Shown: positions 50,817-59,445 of the stretch, one piece after another
How the letters are laid out: each line of letters opens with the position of its first letter
How positions within the stretch are numbered: position 1 is the stretch's first letter
Source of the DNA: JACCTH01 sp035253825
Lineage (GTDB): Bacteria; Actinomycetota; Acidimicrobiia; Spongiisociales; ZC4RG35
Direction of reading: 5' to 3'
DNA: 64,000 nt
Assembly (NCBI GenBank): GCA_035253825.1
Contig: DATFBM010000003.1
Coordinates: 61,525 to 125,524, forward strand
The notes under the pieces: generated by a model
The model's database searches: none
What the model was told of the DNA's origin: nothing
The model's input: only the letters and a program-made list of their open reading frames with translations
Translations under genes and position numbers: made by a program

Positions 50817-51226
50817 CAGCCGCGCCGCCTTTTCTTCGGTCGGCAGCCATTGTGAGGCATCGGGGTCACATCTCGAACCCCGGTGATCTCCATCCCCATG
50901 TTCTGCAGCGTGCGCACGGCGGTGTCCCGGCCCGAACCGGTCCCGGCCACGATCACGTCGAGCTTGCGGATCCCGTGCTCCCCGGCCCGACGGGCCGCCT
51001 CCTCGGCAGCTACCTGAGCCGCGTAGGGGGTGGATTTGCGGGAGCCCTTGAAACCGACGGCGCCTCCCGAGGTCCATACCACGACATTTCCACCCTGGTC
51101 GGTGATGGTGATGATGGTGTTGTTGAACGAGGCCTTGATATGGGCCTGTCCGTGGGAAATGTTCTTCCGCTCTCGACGGCGCACCCGCTTCTGGGTGGTT
51201 CCCGCCTGCGCCTGCTTCTGCGCCAT
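50816..51226 (-). CDS. rpsK: 30S ribosomal protein S11
   Basis: 136 residues: KNISHGQAHIKASFNNTIITITDQGGNVVVWTSGGAVGFKGSRKSTPYAAQVAAE and the conserved end ITGVRDVTPMPHNGCRPKKRRRG. The N-terminal extension rich in Gln/Lys/Arg is common in actinobacteria. It is tightly packed between rpsM and rpsD. Confidence 0.98.
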   Translation of the reverse strand: MAQKQAQAGTTQKRVRRRERKNISHGQAHIKASFNNTIITITDQGGNVVVWTSGGAVGFKGSRKSTPYAAQVAAEEAARRAGEHGIRKLDVIVAGTGSGRDTAVRTLQNMGMEITGVRDVTPMPHNGCRPKKRRRG

Positions 51227-51603
51227 TACTTCTTCACCTTCTTCTTGCCGGCAATGGCGACCTTGGGGCCCTTGCGGGTACGGGCGTTGGTATGGGTGCG
51301 CTGGCCCCGGACCGGGAGCCCGCGGCGGTGGCGAACACCCTGATAGGAGCCGATCTCGATCTTGCGCTTGATGTTCTGTTGAACCTCTCGGCGAAGGTCT
51401 CCCTCAACCTGATAGTTCGACTCGATCAGACGGCGAATCTTGGCGGCCTCGTCTTCGGTCAGATCCTTGATCTTGGTGTCGGGGTTGAGCCCCAGATCAC
51501 GACAGATCTCATGCGAACGGGTGAGTCCGATACCGAAGATGTAAGTCAAACCAATCTCGAGACGCTTGTCGCGGGGAAGATCAACGCCGGCGATACGAGC
51601 CAT
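51226..51603 (-). CDS. rpsM: 30S ribosomal protein S13
   Basis: 125 residues: ARIAGVDLPRDKRLEIGLTYIFGIG, LRREVQQNIKRKIEIGSYQGVRHRRGLPVRGQRTHTNARTRKGP and a basic tail. Contacts the P-site tRNA and the inter-subunit bridge. 5 nt after rpmJ. Confidence 0.98.
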   Translation of the reverse strand: MARIAGVDLPRDKRLEIGLTYIFGIGLTRSHEICRDLGLNPDTKIKDLTEDEAAKIRRLIESNYQVEGDLRREVQQNIKRKIEIGSYQGVRHRRGLPVRGQRTHTNARTRKGPKVAIAGKKKVKK

Positions 51604-51608
51604 ATCTA

Positions 51609-51722
51609 TTAGCCCTGACGCTGCTTATGTCGGGGGTTTGGGCAGATAACCCAGACGCGACCTCGCCGCCGGATGATCCGGCACTTTTCGCACATCTTTT
51701 TTGTCGATGGTCGGACCTTCAT
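51609..51722 (-). CDS. rpmJ: 50S ribosomal protein L36
   Basis: A 37-residue protein: MKVRPSTKKMCEKCRIIRRR, then GRVWVICPNPRHKQRQG. It is the zinc-binding (C+) form, with CxxC, a later Cys and a His as ligands. The ATG overlaps the infA stop by 4 nt. Confidence 0.97.
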   Translation of the reverse strand: MKVRPSTKKMCEKCRIIRRRGRVWVICPNPRHKQRQG

Positions 51723-51946
51723 CGATATCTCCAGACGATCCGACCCCGGGTGGGGTCGTAAGCTGACAGTTCTACGTCTACCCGGTCACCGGGAAGGATC
51801 CGGATGTACCGCATCCGCATCTTTCCGGAGACGTGCGCGAGCACTTCCAAACCGCCGTCGATTTCAACCCGAAAGGTGGCATTCGGGAGGTTCTGAACAA
51901 CGGTGCCAGAAACCCGAATGACATCGTCTTCTTCCTCAGAAGTCAC
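51719..51946 (-). CDS. infA: Translation initiation factor IF-1
   Basis: 75 residues forming one S1/OB fold: VIRVSGTVVQNLPNATFRVEI, VLAHVSGKMRMRYIRILPGDRVDVELSAYD and RGRIVWRYR. GTG start 1 nt after the map stop. The acidic start MTSEEEDD replaces the usual MAKKD. Confidence 0.97.
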   Translation of the reverse strand: MTSEEEDDVIRVSGTVVQNLPNATFRVEIDGGLEVLAHVSGKMRMRYIRILPGDRVDVELSAYDPTRGRIVWRYR

Positions 51947-51947
51947 G

Positions 51948-52790
51948 TCAAAGGGTCCCGGAGACCGGTTGTGAATGATAGCGCAAGGGCCCGGTTACAG
52001 CCAAAGTGCTGGTGGGGACGGGCCCGTTGGCCACGGTCGTGACCATGGGGCCGTCTTTGGAAAGGATCACCGTGTGCTCGAAATGGGCCGAGAGCGAGCC
52101 ATCGGCGGTCCGTACCGTCCACCCGTCGCCATCTACCGAGGTTTCCCAGCCACCCAGGTTGAACATGGGCTCGATACAAAGCGCCATCCCGTTCTTGATC
52201 CGCAGGCCCCTGCCCTCGGTCCCCAAGTTCGACACCTGGGGCTCCTCGTGCATGCTGCGGCCGATCCCATGGCCGACGTATTCGCGCACGATCCCCAAGC
52301 CCTGGCCCTCCCCGACCCTCTGTACCGCCGCCCCGATGTCACCCAGGCGATTACCGGTCCTCACCGCACCTATCCCCGCCCACATCCCTGCGGCGGTGGC
52401 GGCGATGAGGCGGGCCGCCTCGGGAGACACCTCCCCAATCGGCATCGTGAAGGCGGCATCACCGTGAAAGCCCTCGAATATCGCTCCCGCGTCCACGGAG
52501 AGAATGTCTCCTTCTCGCAACCGGTAGGCGCTGGGGACGCCATGAACGATCACGTCGTTCACCGATAGGCAAAGATGTCCCGGGTACGGAACCTGATGAG
52601 GTGAGGGCTGATAACCAAGAAAGGAGGGGGTGCAGCCGTGGGCAGCGATGATCTCTCCCGCCATCTGGTCAAGCTCGAGCAGGCTCTTTCCGGGGACGGC
52701 GGCCGCCCGAACCGCGTCGAGGACCGATCCCACGCATCGGCCGGCTACGGCCATCTTGGAAAACTCCCGTTCGGATTTGAGGGTGATCAT
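51948..52790 (-). CDS. map: Methionine aminopeptidase, type I
   Basis: 280 residues with the pita-bread fold. Metal ligands are visible in LSVDAGAIFEGFHGDAAFTM (two Asp), EYVGHGIGRSMHEEPQV (His), MALCIEPMF (Glu) and HFEHTVIL (Glu). It removes N-terminal Met from nascent proteins. It overlaps adk by 4 nt. The C-terminus is about 25 residues longer than the E. coli enzyme (GPVPTSTLAVTGPLRYHSQP). Confidence 0.96.
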   Translation of the reverse strand: MITLKSEREFSKMAVAGRCVGSVLDAVRAAAVPGKSLLELDQMAGEIIAAHGCTPSFLGYQPSPHQVPYPGHLCLSVNDVIVHGVPSAYRLREGDILSVDAGAIFEGFHGDAAFTMPIGEVSPEAARLIAATAAGMWAGIGAVRTGNRLGDIGAAVQRVGEGQGLGIVREYVGHGIGRSMHEEPQVSNLGTEGRGLRIKNGMALCIEPMFNLGGWETSVDGDGWTVRTADGSLSAHFEHTVILSKDGPMVTTVANGPVPTSTLAVTGPLRYHSQPVSGTL

Positions 52791-53332
52791 TTTTCGAGCA
52801 CCCTGAGAATCCGTTCGGTGACCTCGTCGACCTCGCCCTCACCGTCGACCGAGACCACCAGACCCCGCCGTCGATAGAGCTCGACCAAAGGGGCGGTTTG
52901 CTCTTCATAGACCTTGAAACGGCTGCGAATCGTCTCCTCGCTGTCGTCGGCCCTGCCCCGGGCGAGCATTCGCTCCACCAATCGTTCTTCGTCGACTTCG
53001 AAAAGCACCACTCGGTCGAGGCCCTCAGTGCCCAGGAGGTTGTCGAGTGATGCAACCTGGCCGATCGTGCGGGGAAACCCATCAAGGATGAACCCTTGGT
53101 CCGTGTCAGGAGATCGCATCCGATCGGCCAGCATGGCGACCGTGATCTCATCGGGCACGTAGGCACCTGCCTGCATCAATTCCTGAACCTGGCGGCCGAG
53201 ATCCGTGCCGGAGGCGACGTGGTCTCGAAACATCTCCCCGGTCGAGATGTGCGGAACCCCCAAGCGGGAGGCGACCAGGGCGGCTTGTGTCCCTTTGCCC
53301 GCTCCCGGGGGCCCGACGAACAACAGCCTCAA
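52787..53332 (-). CDS. adk: Adenylate kinase (short type)
   Basis: 181 residues: P-loop LLFVGPPGAGKGTQAALVA, HISTGEMFRDHVASGTDLG, GFILDGFPRTIGQVASLD and a short lid around RGRADDSEETIRSRF. The short-lid form without zinc Cys is common in actinobacteria. The start is TTG 53332, overlapping the secY stop as TTGA. Confidence 0.96.
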   Translation of the reverse strand: MRLLFVGPPGAGKGTQAALVASRLGVPHISTGEMFRDHVASGTDLGRQVQELMQAGAYVPDEITVAMLADRMRSPDTDQGFILDGFPRTIGQVASLDNLLGTEGLDRVVLFEVDEERLVERMLARGRADDSEETIRSRFKVYEEQTAPLVELYRRRGLVVSVDGEGEVDEVTERILRVLEK

Positions 53333-54648
53333 GTCAGGAAGCCCTCGTAATTGCGCATAGTCAACTGGCTCTCGATCTGTTTCATCGTCTCGATCGCTAC
53401 CCCGACCACGATCAAGATCGAGACCCCGGAAAAGCCGATCGGGATGTTCCAGATCAGTGTTGCCAGAGTCGGCAGCACCGCGATGACGCCGAGAAAGATC
53501 GAACCGGGCAGGGTGATGCGATTAAGGGTGTGGCTCAAATAGCGGGAGGTGGCCGAGCCGGGCCGGATTCCAGGAATGAAGCCTCCCTGGCGCTGCAGCA
53601 TCTCCCCCTGGCGCTGGGGATCGAACTGGATCGCGGTGTAGAAGTAGGTGAAGAAGATGATGAGGGCGAAAAGGATCAACACGTACCAGAAGCTGATCTG
53701 ACCACCGCTCGCCCCGCCTCCCAGGTTGGAATCCAACCACCGTCTGACCCCCTGCATGAACCGATTGTTGAAAGGAATCGCAGTCACCAAGAGGGATGGA
53801 AAGAGCAGAACCGAGGAGGCGAAAATCACCGGGATCACCCCAGCGGTGTTCACCTTCAGAGGGATGTAGGTCGACTGCCCTCCCATCACCCGCCGACCCC
53901 GCACCCGCTTGGCGAATGAGATCGGGATCCGTCGCTGGGCCTGGTCGATGTAGATGATCGCCACGATCATCACCACGAAGGCCACGATGACCAAGGCGAA
54001 AAGGCCGTAGCGCTCGATGGCGCCGGTGGCACCCCAGAGCTGGCCGAAGATGGAAGGAAACTGGCTCAGGATCGAAGCGAAGATCAGGAGCGACATTCCA
54101 TTGCCGATCCCCCGCTGAGTTATGAGCTCGCCCAACCACATCACGAAGGCGGTACCGGCGGTCATGGTCAAAATGATGAGCGCCACCCGGCCGGGGGTGT
54201 AGTTGGGCACGAGGTCGATTCCCTGGGTGAAGGTACCGGTATGAAACAGGTAGGTGAATCCCGCCGACTGGATGGCGGCCAGCCCCACGGTCAGGTAACG
54301 GGTCCATTGGGTGATGGTTTTCCGACCCGCTTCGCCCTCCTCCTGGAGAGCCTGGAGACGGGGAATCACCACCGTCAGCAGCTGCATGATGATGGTGGCA
54401 GTGATGTAGGGCAGGATCCCGAGGGCCAGCACCGAAAACTGCTCGAGGGCTCCGCCTGAAAAGAGATTCAGCAAGCCATAGATGCCACCCGCCTGTTGCT
54501 GGGCCTGAAAGATCCTCACCGCCTCGAGATCGATGCCGGGGACCGGGATGGCGGTGCCGAGCCGGTAGACGGCGAACATCGCCAGCGTGAAGAGAATCTT
54601 TCCCCGCAGGTCGGGGATGGTGAACATGTGGCGAAACATCGCGAGCAT
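53329..54648 (-). CDS. secY: Protein translocase subunit SecY
   Basis: 439 residues and about ten membrane helices forming the Sec channel. It shows KILFTLAMFAVYRLGTAIPVPGID, FSGGALEQFSVLALGILPYITATIIMQLL, QRGIGNGMSLLIFASI, RRIPISFAKRVRGRRVMGGQ and IPLKVNTAGVIPVIFASS. Downstream of rplO in the spc operon. Confidence 0.98.
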   Translation of the reverse strand: MLAMFRHMFTIPDLRGKILFTLAMFAVYRLGTAIPVPGIDLEAVRIFQAQQQAGGIYGLLNLFSGGALEQFSVLALGILPYITATIIMQLLTVVIPRLQALQEEGEAGRKTITQWTRYLTVGLAAIQSAGFTYLFHTGTFTQGIDLVPNYTPGRVALIILTMTAGTAFVMWLGELITQRGIGNGMSLLIFASILSQFPSIFGQLWGATGAIERYGLFALVIVAFVVMIVAIIYIDQAQRRIPISFAKRVRGRRVMGGQSTYIPLKVNTAGVIPVIFASSVLLFPSLLVTAIPFNNRFMQGVRRWLDSNLGGGASGGQISFWYVLILFALIIFFTYFYTAIQFDPQRQGEMLQRQGGFIPGIRPGSATSRYLSHTLNRITLPGSIFLGVIAVLPTLATLIWNIPIGFSGVSILIVVGVAIETMKQIESQLTMRNYEGFLT

Positions 54649-54650
54649 GG

Positions 54651-55097
54651 TTAGAGAACCTCTATCGACCCGCCAGCCGCCTCGATCTTGGCTCGGGCCG
54701 CCTCCGAGAAGGCATCCGCCTTAACCGTCAGGGCCCGGTCGATCTCGCCCAGAGCGAGAACCTTGACCCGGCCATGATGCTTGACGAGGCCTTTGTGCCG
54801 CAGCTCTTCGGGGGTGATCACCGAACCGGCCGGGAACCGGTTGAGGGTCGAGAGATTGACCACTGCATAGGGATCCTTGTTGGGGTTGCGGAAGCCCTTG
54901 AGCTTGGGAATCCGCATCGACATCGGGGTCTGGCCTCCCTCGAAGCCGGGACGGAGAGTGTTGCGGGCCTTGAGACCCTTAGTACCGCGCCCGGCGGTCT
55001 TGTGGCCCTTGCCCCCCGTGCCGCGCCCGACCCGCTTCCGGTTCTTGCGCGATCCCGGAGCTGGGGAGAGATCGTGAAGTTGAAACTGGTCGCTCAT
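54651..55097 (-). CDS. rplO: 50S ribosomal protein L15
   Basis: 148 residues: LHDLSPAPGSRKNRKRVGRGTGGKGHKTAGRGTKGLKAR, RPGFEGGQTPMSMRIPKLKGFRN and a C-terminal VKADAFSEAARAKIEAAGG. The stop is 2 nt before secY. Confidence 0.98.
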   Translation of the reverse strand: MSDQFQLHDLSPAPGSRKNRKRVGRGTGGKGHKTAGRGTKGLKARNTLRPGFEGGQTPMSMRIPKLKGFRNPNKDPYAVVNLSTLNRFPAGSVITPEELRHKGLVKHHGRVKVLALGEIDRALTVKADAFSEAARAKIEAAGGSIEVL

Positions 55098-55282
55098 TTG
55101 GTCTCGATCACCTCTACAAGATGCCTGACTTTGTGAATCATTCCCCGGGTGGCGGCATTGTCGGGGAGCTCGTTGCTGGAATTGAGCTTGCCGAGCCCCA
55201 ACCCCTTGACGGTTTTCACCGTTCCCGGTTTCTCGCCGATGAGTGAGCGTCGGAGGATGACCTTGAGGGTGCCGCCGGCCAT
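55094..55282 (-). CDS. rpmD: 50S ribosomal protein L30
   Basis: 62 residues: LKVILRRSLIGEKPGTVKTVKGLGLGKLNSSNELPDN and RGMIHKVRHLVEV. It overlaps rpsE by 1 nt and rplO by 4 nt. Confidence 0.97.
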   Translation of the reverse strand: MAGGTLKVILRRSLIGEKPGTVKTVKGLGLGKLNSSNELPDNAATRGMIHKVRHLVEVIETK

Positions 55283-55821
55283 CAGCTGTCGACCGCCCTC
55301 ATGGCTTCGGTGCTTCGATAAGCGGCGAGGAGCCCCGGAGGAATGACATCCTCAGGCTTGCGGCCCCGCATCTGGGCGACTTGCTCGGGTCGACGCTGGC
55401 CAGTGAGCGCCTTCATGGCGGCTTGGGCGACGTTGATGTGGGTCGGCGAACCGATCGACTTGGCCAGGGCGTCTTTGATACCTGCTGCCTCGAGAATCTG
55501 ACGCACGGCGCCGCCGGCGATGACGCCCGTTCCGGGAGCCGCAGGCTTGATCAGCACCCGCGAGGCACCGTGGACGCCGAGCGCCTCGTGAACGATGGTG
55601 CTCCCCGCCATGGGAATGGTGACCATTGCCTTGCGTGCAGACTCCATTCCCTTCTGGATGGCGGTGGGAACCTCACGAGCCTTGCCATAGCCGACGCCGA
55701 CCTTGCCGTTTCCGTCGCCGACCACAACCAGGGCGCTGAAGCTGAATCGCTTGGCGCCTTTGGTCACCTTGGCGACCCGATTGATGTTGATGACTCTCTC
55801 TTCGAACTGGGACTCTGCCAC
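55282..55821 (-). CDS. rpsE: 30S ribosomal protein S5
   Basis: 179 residues: VININRVAKVTKGAKRFSFSALVVVGDGNGKVGVGYGKAREVPTAIQKG, then GSTIVHEALGVHGASRVLIKPAAPGTGVIAGG. GTG 55821 has AAGGAG 7 nt upstream; the longer in-frame ATG at 55929 falls in rplR. Confidence 0.97.
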   Translation of the reverse strand: MAESQFEERVININRVAKVTKGAKRFSFSALVVVGDGNGKVGVGYGKAREVPTAIQKGMESARKAMVTIPMAGSTIVHEALGVHGASRVLIKPAAPGTGVIAGGAVRQILEAAGIKDALAKSIGSPTHINVAQAAMKALTGQRRPEQVAQMRGRKPEDVIPPGLLAAYRSTEAMRAVDS

Positions 55822-55831
55822 TAAACGCTCC

Positions 55832-56185
55832 TTAGAAATCGAGGCCCGACTCGCGGGCGGCGTCGGCCAACGCCTTGAGTCGGCCGTGATAGGCGAATCC
55901 CCCGCGGTCAAAAACGACCGAATCGACACCGGCGGCCTTGGCCCGCGAGGCGATCAGCTTTCCCACCTCGCTGGCGGTGTCGACGGAGAGCTTACGGTCG
56001 CGAAGATCGGCCTCCTGGGAAGAGGCGGCCGCCACGGTCCGCCCACTCTGGTCGTCGATGACTTGGGCGTAGATGTAGCGATTGCTGCGATAGACCGCCA
56101 GGCGGGGTCGATTGGCATCGCCGAAAACGCCCTTGCGGACGCGGGCATGACGCCGGCGGCGTTGATCGATGCGGCTCCCTCTCAT
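55832..56185 (-). CDS. rplR: 50S ribosomal protein L18
   Basis: 117 residues: RRRRHARVRKGVFGDANRPRLAVYRSNRYIYAQVIDD and VDSVVFDRGGFAYHGRLKALADAARESGL. Binds 5S rRNA. ATGA overlap with rplF. Confidence 0.97.
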   Translation of the reverse strand: MRGSRIDQRRRRHARVRKGVFGDANRPRLAVYRSNRYIYAQVIDDQSGRTVAAASSQEADLRDRKLSVDTASEVGKLIASRAKAAGVDSVVFDRGGFAYHGRLKALADAARESGLDF

Positions 56186-56721
56186 CGCTTCCCAGCCTTG
56201 CCCGCCTTACGCCGGACCTGCTCGTTGCTGTACCGGATGCCTTTGCCTTTGTAGGGCTCGGGGGGGCGTAATTTGCGGATGTCGGCCGCCACCTGGCCAA
56301 CAACCTCTTTGTCGAAACCAGTGATGATCACCTTGGTGGGCTCGGGCACTTCGAAAGTCACCCCCGGAGGGGCGGCGAAGCTGACGGGATGGCTGTAGCC
56401 GAGCTGCAATTCAAGGTCCTGGCCCTTCTGAATCGCTCGATAACCGACGCCGACGATGGTGAGCTCGGAACGGAACCCTTCCGAGACCCCGACCACCATG
56501 TTGTTGAGCAGAGCCCGCGACAAGCCATGAAGGGCGCGACTTTGACGCTCGTCATCGTGGCGAGACACCACCAGCTCCCCGTTCTCCTGGGTGATGCTGA
56601 CCCGATCCGAAAAGATCCGCTCGAGCGTCCCCTTCGAGCCCTTGACCGAGACCCGCGGGCCCGAGACCTTCACCTCCACCCCACTCGGGATCGGAATCGG
56701 CTTCTTGCCAACCCGGCTCAT
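56182..56721 (-). CDS. rplF: 50S ribosomal protein L6
   Basis: 179 residues: SRVGKKPIPIPSGVEVKVSG, LHGLSRALLNNMVVGVSEGF and the C-terminal VIITGFDKEVVGQVAADIRKLRPPEPYKGKGIRY. ATG 56721 gives the standard MSRVGKKP start; the ATG at 56751 lies in rpsH. Confidence 0.97.
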   Translation of the reverse strand: MSRVGKKPIPIPSGVEVKVSGPRVSVKGSKGTLERIFSDRVSITQENGELVVSRHDDERQSRALHGLSRALLNNMVVGVSEGFRSELTIVGVGYRAIQKGQDLELQLGYSHPVSFAAPPGVTFEVPEPTKVIITGFDKEVVGQVAADIRKLRPPEPYKGKGIRYSNEQVRRKAGKAGKR

Positions 56722-56722
56722 C

Positions 56723-57118
56723 TCACCAAACCTCGCACAAAATCTCGCCACCGAGGCGCCGACGGCGGGCTTCCCGATCGGCCAAGAGGCCCTGGGACGT
56801 GGAGACGACCGCGACCCCGAGGCCCCCTTGGACCCGCGGTATCTCTCCGGCCTGGCGATAGACCCGGTGCCCGGGCCGAGACACCCGGCGGAGACCGGCG
56901 ATCACCGGCGAGCGGCGGGGTCCGTAACGAAGAAAAAGAATCAGGTTCTGGTGGACGCCCTCGCCCGCGGTCTCGTAACGATCGATGTAGCCCTCGACGA
57001 CGAGAATCTTGGCGATCCCTTCTCGCAATTTCGACAAGGGCATCTCCACCTGCTCGTGGCCGACCGCGATCGAGTTACGGATCCGGGTCAACATGTCGGC
57101 AATCGGATCGGTCATCAT
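56723..57118 (-). CDS. rpsH: 30S ribosomal protein S8
   Basis: 131 residues: MTDPIADMLTRIRNSIAVGHEQVEMPLSKLREGIAKILVVEGYI, RRVSRPGHRVYR and GGLGVAVVSTSQGLLADREARRRRLGGEILCEVW. Two adjacent ATGs (57118, 57115) are possible starts; the longer in-frame reading overlaps rpsN. Confidence 0.96.
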   Translation of the reverse strand: MMTDPIADMLTRIRNSIAVGHEQVEMPLSKLREGIAKILVVEGYIDRYETAGEGVHQNLILFLRYGPRRSPVIAGLRRVSRPGHRVYRQAGEIPRVQGGLGVAVVSTSQGLLADREARRRRLGGEILCEVW

Positions 57119-57120
57119 GG

Positions 57121-57306
57121 CTACCACGAAGCCTTTCTGATGCCGGGCAGCTCTCCGCGGCTGGCGAGCTGACGAACACAGATGCGGCACATGCCGAAGT
57201 CGCGCAAGAAGGCCCGCGACCGCCCACAACGCTGGCAGCGGCTATACGCCCGCACGGCGAATTTGGGTTTGCGATTCGCCTTCAGAACCAATGATTTCTT
57301 CGCCAC
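57121..57306 (-). CDS. rpsN: 30S ribosomal protein S14, zinc type
   Basis: 61 residues with CQRCGRSRAFLRDFGMCRIC (two CxxC knuckles) and RQLASRGELPGIRKASW. The short zinc-dependent form of S14. 23 nt after rplE. Confidence 0.97.
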   Translation of the reverse strand: MAKKSLVLKANRKPKFAVRAYSRCQRCGRSRAFLRDFGMCRICVRQLASRGELPGIRKASW

Positions 57307-57329
57307 AAATATCTCCTCGCGAAATCTTC

Positions 57330-57893
57330 CTATCGAGCTGACGTCTCTTGCTTGCGAAACGGGAATCCGAAGGCGTCAAGCAGAGCCTTGGCCTGAGAAT
57401 CCTCGGTGGCCGAGGTACAGATCGTGATATCCATTCCCTTGACCGAGCTCACCCGATCGAATTCGATCTCGGGAAAGATGAGTTGCTCGGACACCCCGAA
57501 GGTGTAGTTGCCGCGGCCGTCGAAGGAGCGCGGATTGAGACCACGGAAGTCTCGGATCCGGGGGATAGAGACCGCCAGCAATCGATCGAAGAACTCCCAC
57601 ATTCGGGTGCCTCGCATCGTCACTGAGGCCCCAACCGGCATTCCCTCCCTCACCTTGAAGCCGGCGACGGATCGACGGGAACGATTCATGCGGGGCTTCT
57701 GGCCGGTGATGAGGGCGAGCTCGTCCATGGCCGACTCAAGCTGTTTGCGGTCGGTCACGGCTTCGCCCACGCCCATGTTGACCACGATCTTCTCGAGCCG
57801 GGGAACTTGCATCACATTCGACAGTTGCAGCTGCTGGCGCAAAGCCGGGGCCACCTTCTCCAGGTATTCGGTCTTTAGTCGGGGCACGGTCAC
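57330..57893 (-). CDS. rplE: 50S ribosomal protein L5
   Basis: 187 residues: RLKTEYLEKVAPALRQQLQLSNVMQVPRLEKIVVNMGVGEAVTD, ITGQKPRMNRSRRSVAGFKVREG, RDFRGLNPRSFDGRGNYTFGVSEQLIFPEIEFD. Binds 5S rRNA. The start is GTG 57893 with GTGA overlap to rplX; a second GTG two codons later is also possible. The long in-frame extension to 58247 is in rplX. Confidence 0.97.
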   Translation of the reverse strand: MTVPRLKTEYLEKVAPALRQQLQLSNVMQVPRLEKIVVNMGVGEAVTDRKQLESAMDELALITGQKPRMNRSRRSVAGFKVREGMPVGASVTMRGTRMWEFFDRLLAVSIPRIRDFRGLNPRSFDGRGNYTFGVSEQLIFPEIEFDRVSSVKGMDITICTSATEDSQAKALLDAFGFPFRKQETSAR

Positions 57894-58201
57894 AGATCGC
57901 CTCCGCAGCGTTTGCAGACCCGCTGTTTGCCGTTCTCGTCGACCCGATAGCCGATGCGGGTGGGAAGACCGCAGTCGTCGCATACGATCATGACGTTCGA
58001 GGCGTCGATCGGCATGTCCTTGTCGATGATTCCCGCTTGCATCGTTCGGCCCCGCGCCTTCTGGTGCTTGCGAACCGTGTTGGCGCCCTCGACGATCACC
58101 TGATTTTTTCGCGGAATGACGCGGGAGATGCGCGACTCTTTGCCGGCGTCCTTGCCGGAAATGACCTTCACCTTGTCGCCTTCTCTCAATCTCATGGTCA
58201 C
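57890..58201 (-). CDS. rplX: 50S ribosomal protein L24
   Basis: 103 residues: MRLREGDKVKVISGKDAGKESRISRVIPRKNQVIVEGANTVRKHQK (KOW motif), then a zinc-ribbon-like end with CDDCG and CKRCG. GTG 58201 overlaps the rplN stop; ATG 58195 is an alternative start two codons later. Confidence 0.97.
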   Translation of the reverse strand: MTMRLREGDKVKVISGKDAGKESRISRVIPRKNQVIVEGANTVRKHQKARGRTMQAGIIDKDMPIDASNVMIVCDDCGLPTRIGYRVDENGKQRVCKRCGGDL

Positions 58202-58566
58202 AGCACCTCAGGGGCCAAAGAAACAATGCGCATGAAGCGCTGGTCACGCAGCTCGCGGGCTACGGGACCGAAAATGCGGGTTCCGCGGGGCTGACGGTTG
58301 TTGTCGATGATCACGCAGGCGTTGTCGTCGAAGCGGACATAGGTGCCGTCGATCCGTCGCGCCGCTTTCCGGGTGCGCACCACGACCGCCTTCACCACCT
58401 CTCCCTTCTTGACCGCTCCTCCGGGAATCGCATCTTTGACGGTGGCCACTATCACGTCACCAACTCCGGCATAGCGACGGGTCGAGCCCCCGAGCACCCT
58501 TATGCAGAGGACTTCCCGGGCCCCGGTGTTGTCGGCCACTTTCAGCCGGCTCTCCTGCTGGATCAT
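58198..58566 (-). CDS. rplN: 50S ribosomal protein L14
   Basis: 122 residues: MIQQESRLKVADNTGAREVLCIRVLGGS, GDVIVATVKDAIPGGAVKKGEVVKAVVVRT and DNACVIIDNNRQPRGTRIFGPVARELRDQRFMRIVSLAPEVL. ATG 58566 overlaps the rpsQ stop by 4 nt. Confidence 0.98.
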   Translation of the reverse strand: MIQQESRLKVADNTGAREVLCIRVLGGSTRRYAGVGDVIVATVKDAIPGGAVKKGEVVKAVVVRTRKAARRIDGTYVRFDDNACVIIDNNRQPRGTRIFGPVARELRDQRFMRIVSLAPEVL

Positions 58567-58823
58567 CGGGCCCGCTCCACGATCTCGGTGACTCGCCATC
58601 GCTTTTGCTTCGAGATCGGCCGAGTTTCCATGATCCGAACGGTGTCGCCCTTCTTGGCGTCGTTTCCCTCGTCGTGGGCGTGGAACTGAGATGTCTGCCG
58701 CACGATCTTGTCGTAACGAGGGTGCTTGAACTGGGTCGGGACCTCGACCGTGACGGTCTTGTCCCGAGCGTCGGAAATAACGACTCCCACCCGCGTCTTT
58801 CTGCGTCCCCGTTGGTCAGTCAT
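58563..58823 (-). CDS. rpsQ: 30S ribosomal protein S17
   Basis: 86 residues: RRKTRVGVVISDARDKTVTVEVPTQFKHPRYDKIVRQTSQFHAHDE and GDTVRIMETRPISKQKRWRV. ATG 58823 is preferred because it forms an ATGA overlap with rpmC; an upstream in-frame ATG at 58841 would add six residues. Confidence 0.97.
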   Translation of the reverse strand: MTDQRGRRKTRVGVVISDARDKTVTVEVPTQFKHPRYDKIVRQTSQFHAHDEGNDAKKGDTVRIMETRPISKQKRWRVTEIVERAR

Positions 58824-59032
58824 GAGTTGCTCTGTCTCCATTCGGCAAGTTCTTGCTCACGCAGCAGGGTGGCGATTCGGGCGATCTCGCGGCGAACCGT
58901 CCGCAGTCGAGCGGTGTTCTCCAATTGATTGGTGGCAAGTTGAAACCGCAGGTTGAAAAGCTCAGCCTTGGCTTCGGCCAGCTTGTTGGAAAGCTCTGCG
59001 TAATCGAGCTCGCGCAATTCGGCGGTTTTCAA
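58820..59032 (-). CDS. rpmC: 50S ribosomal protein L29
   Basis: 70 residues: LKTAELRELDYAELSNKLAEAKAELFNLRFQLATNQLENTARLRTVRREIARIATLLRE. The start is TTG 59032, overlapping the rplP stop as TTGA; no ATG or GTG is available at the family's usual N-terminus. Confidence 0.96.
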   Translation of the reverse strand: MKTAELRELDYAELSNKLAEAKAELFNLRFQLATNQLENTARLRTVRREIARIATLLREQELAEWRQSNS

Positions 59033-59436
59033 AATGGGTCCCTGGTGATGACGTGGGTCTTGATGGGCAGTTTGTGCCCGGCCTTGGTCAGAGCCTCCCG
59101 GGCGAGGTCCTCGGGCACTCCGGCCAGTTCGAACATGACCCTTCCGGGTTTGACCACGGCGACCCAAAACTCTGGGTTGCCCTTGCCCGAACCCATCCGG
59201 GTCTCGGCCGGCTTTTGGGTGACGGGCTTATCGGGAAAAATTGTGATCCAGACCTTGCCGCCACGCTTAACGGTGCGGGAGATGGTGATACGAGCGGCCT
59301 CAATCTGGCGAGCGGTAATCCAGGCGGACTCCATGGCCTGAAGTCCGAACTCGCCAAAGTTGACCGAGGTACCGCCTTTAGCCATGCCGGTGCGGCGACC
59401 GCGATGCACCTTTCGGTGCTTGGTGCGCTTGGGCAT
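59029..59436 (-). CDS. rplP: 50S ribosomal protein L16
   Basis: 135 residues: MPKRTKHRKVHRGRRTGMAKGGTSVNFGEFGLQAMESAWITARQIEAARI, GKVWITIFPDKPVTQKPAETRMGSGKGNPEFWVAVVKPGRVMFE. ATG 59436 gives the standard start; GTG 59442 is a possible alternative two codons earlier. 9 nt after rpsC. Confidence 0.97.
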   Translation of the reverse strand: MPKRTKHRKVHRGRRTGMAKGGTSVNFGEFGLQAMESAWITARQIEAARITISRTVKRGGKVWITIFPDKPVTQKPAETRMGSGKGNPEFWVAVVKPGRVMFELAGVPEDLAREALTKAGHKLPIKTHVITRDPF

Positions 59437-59445
59437 CAACACGAC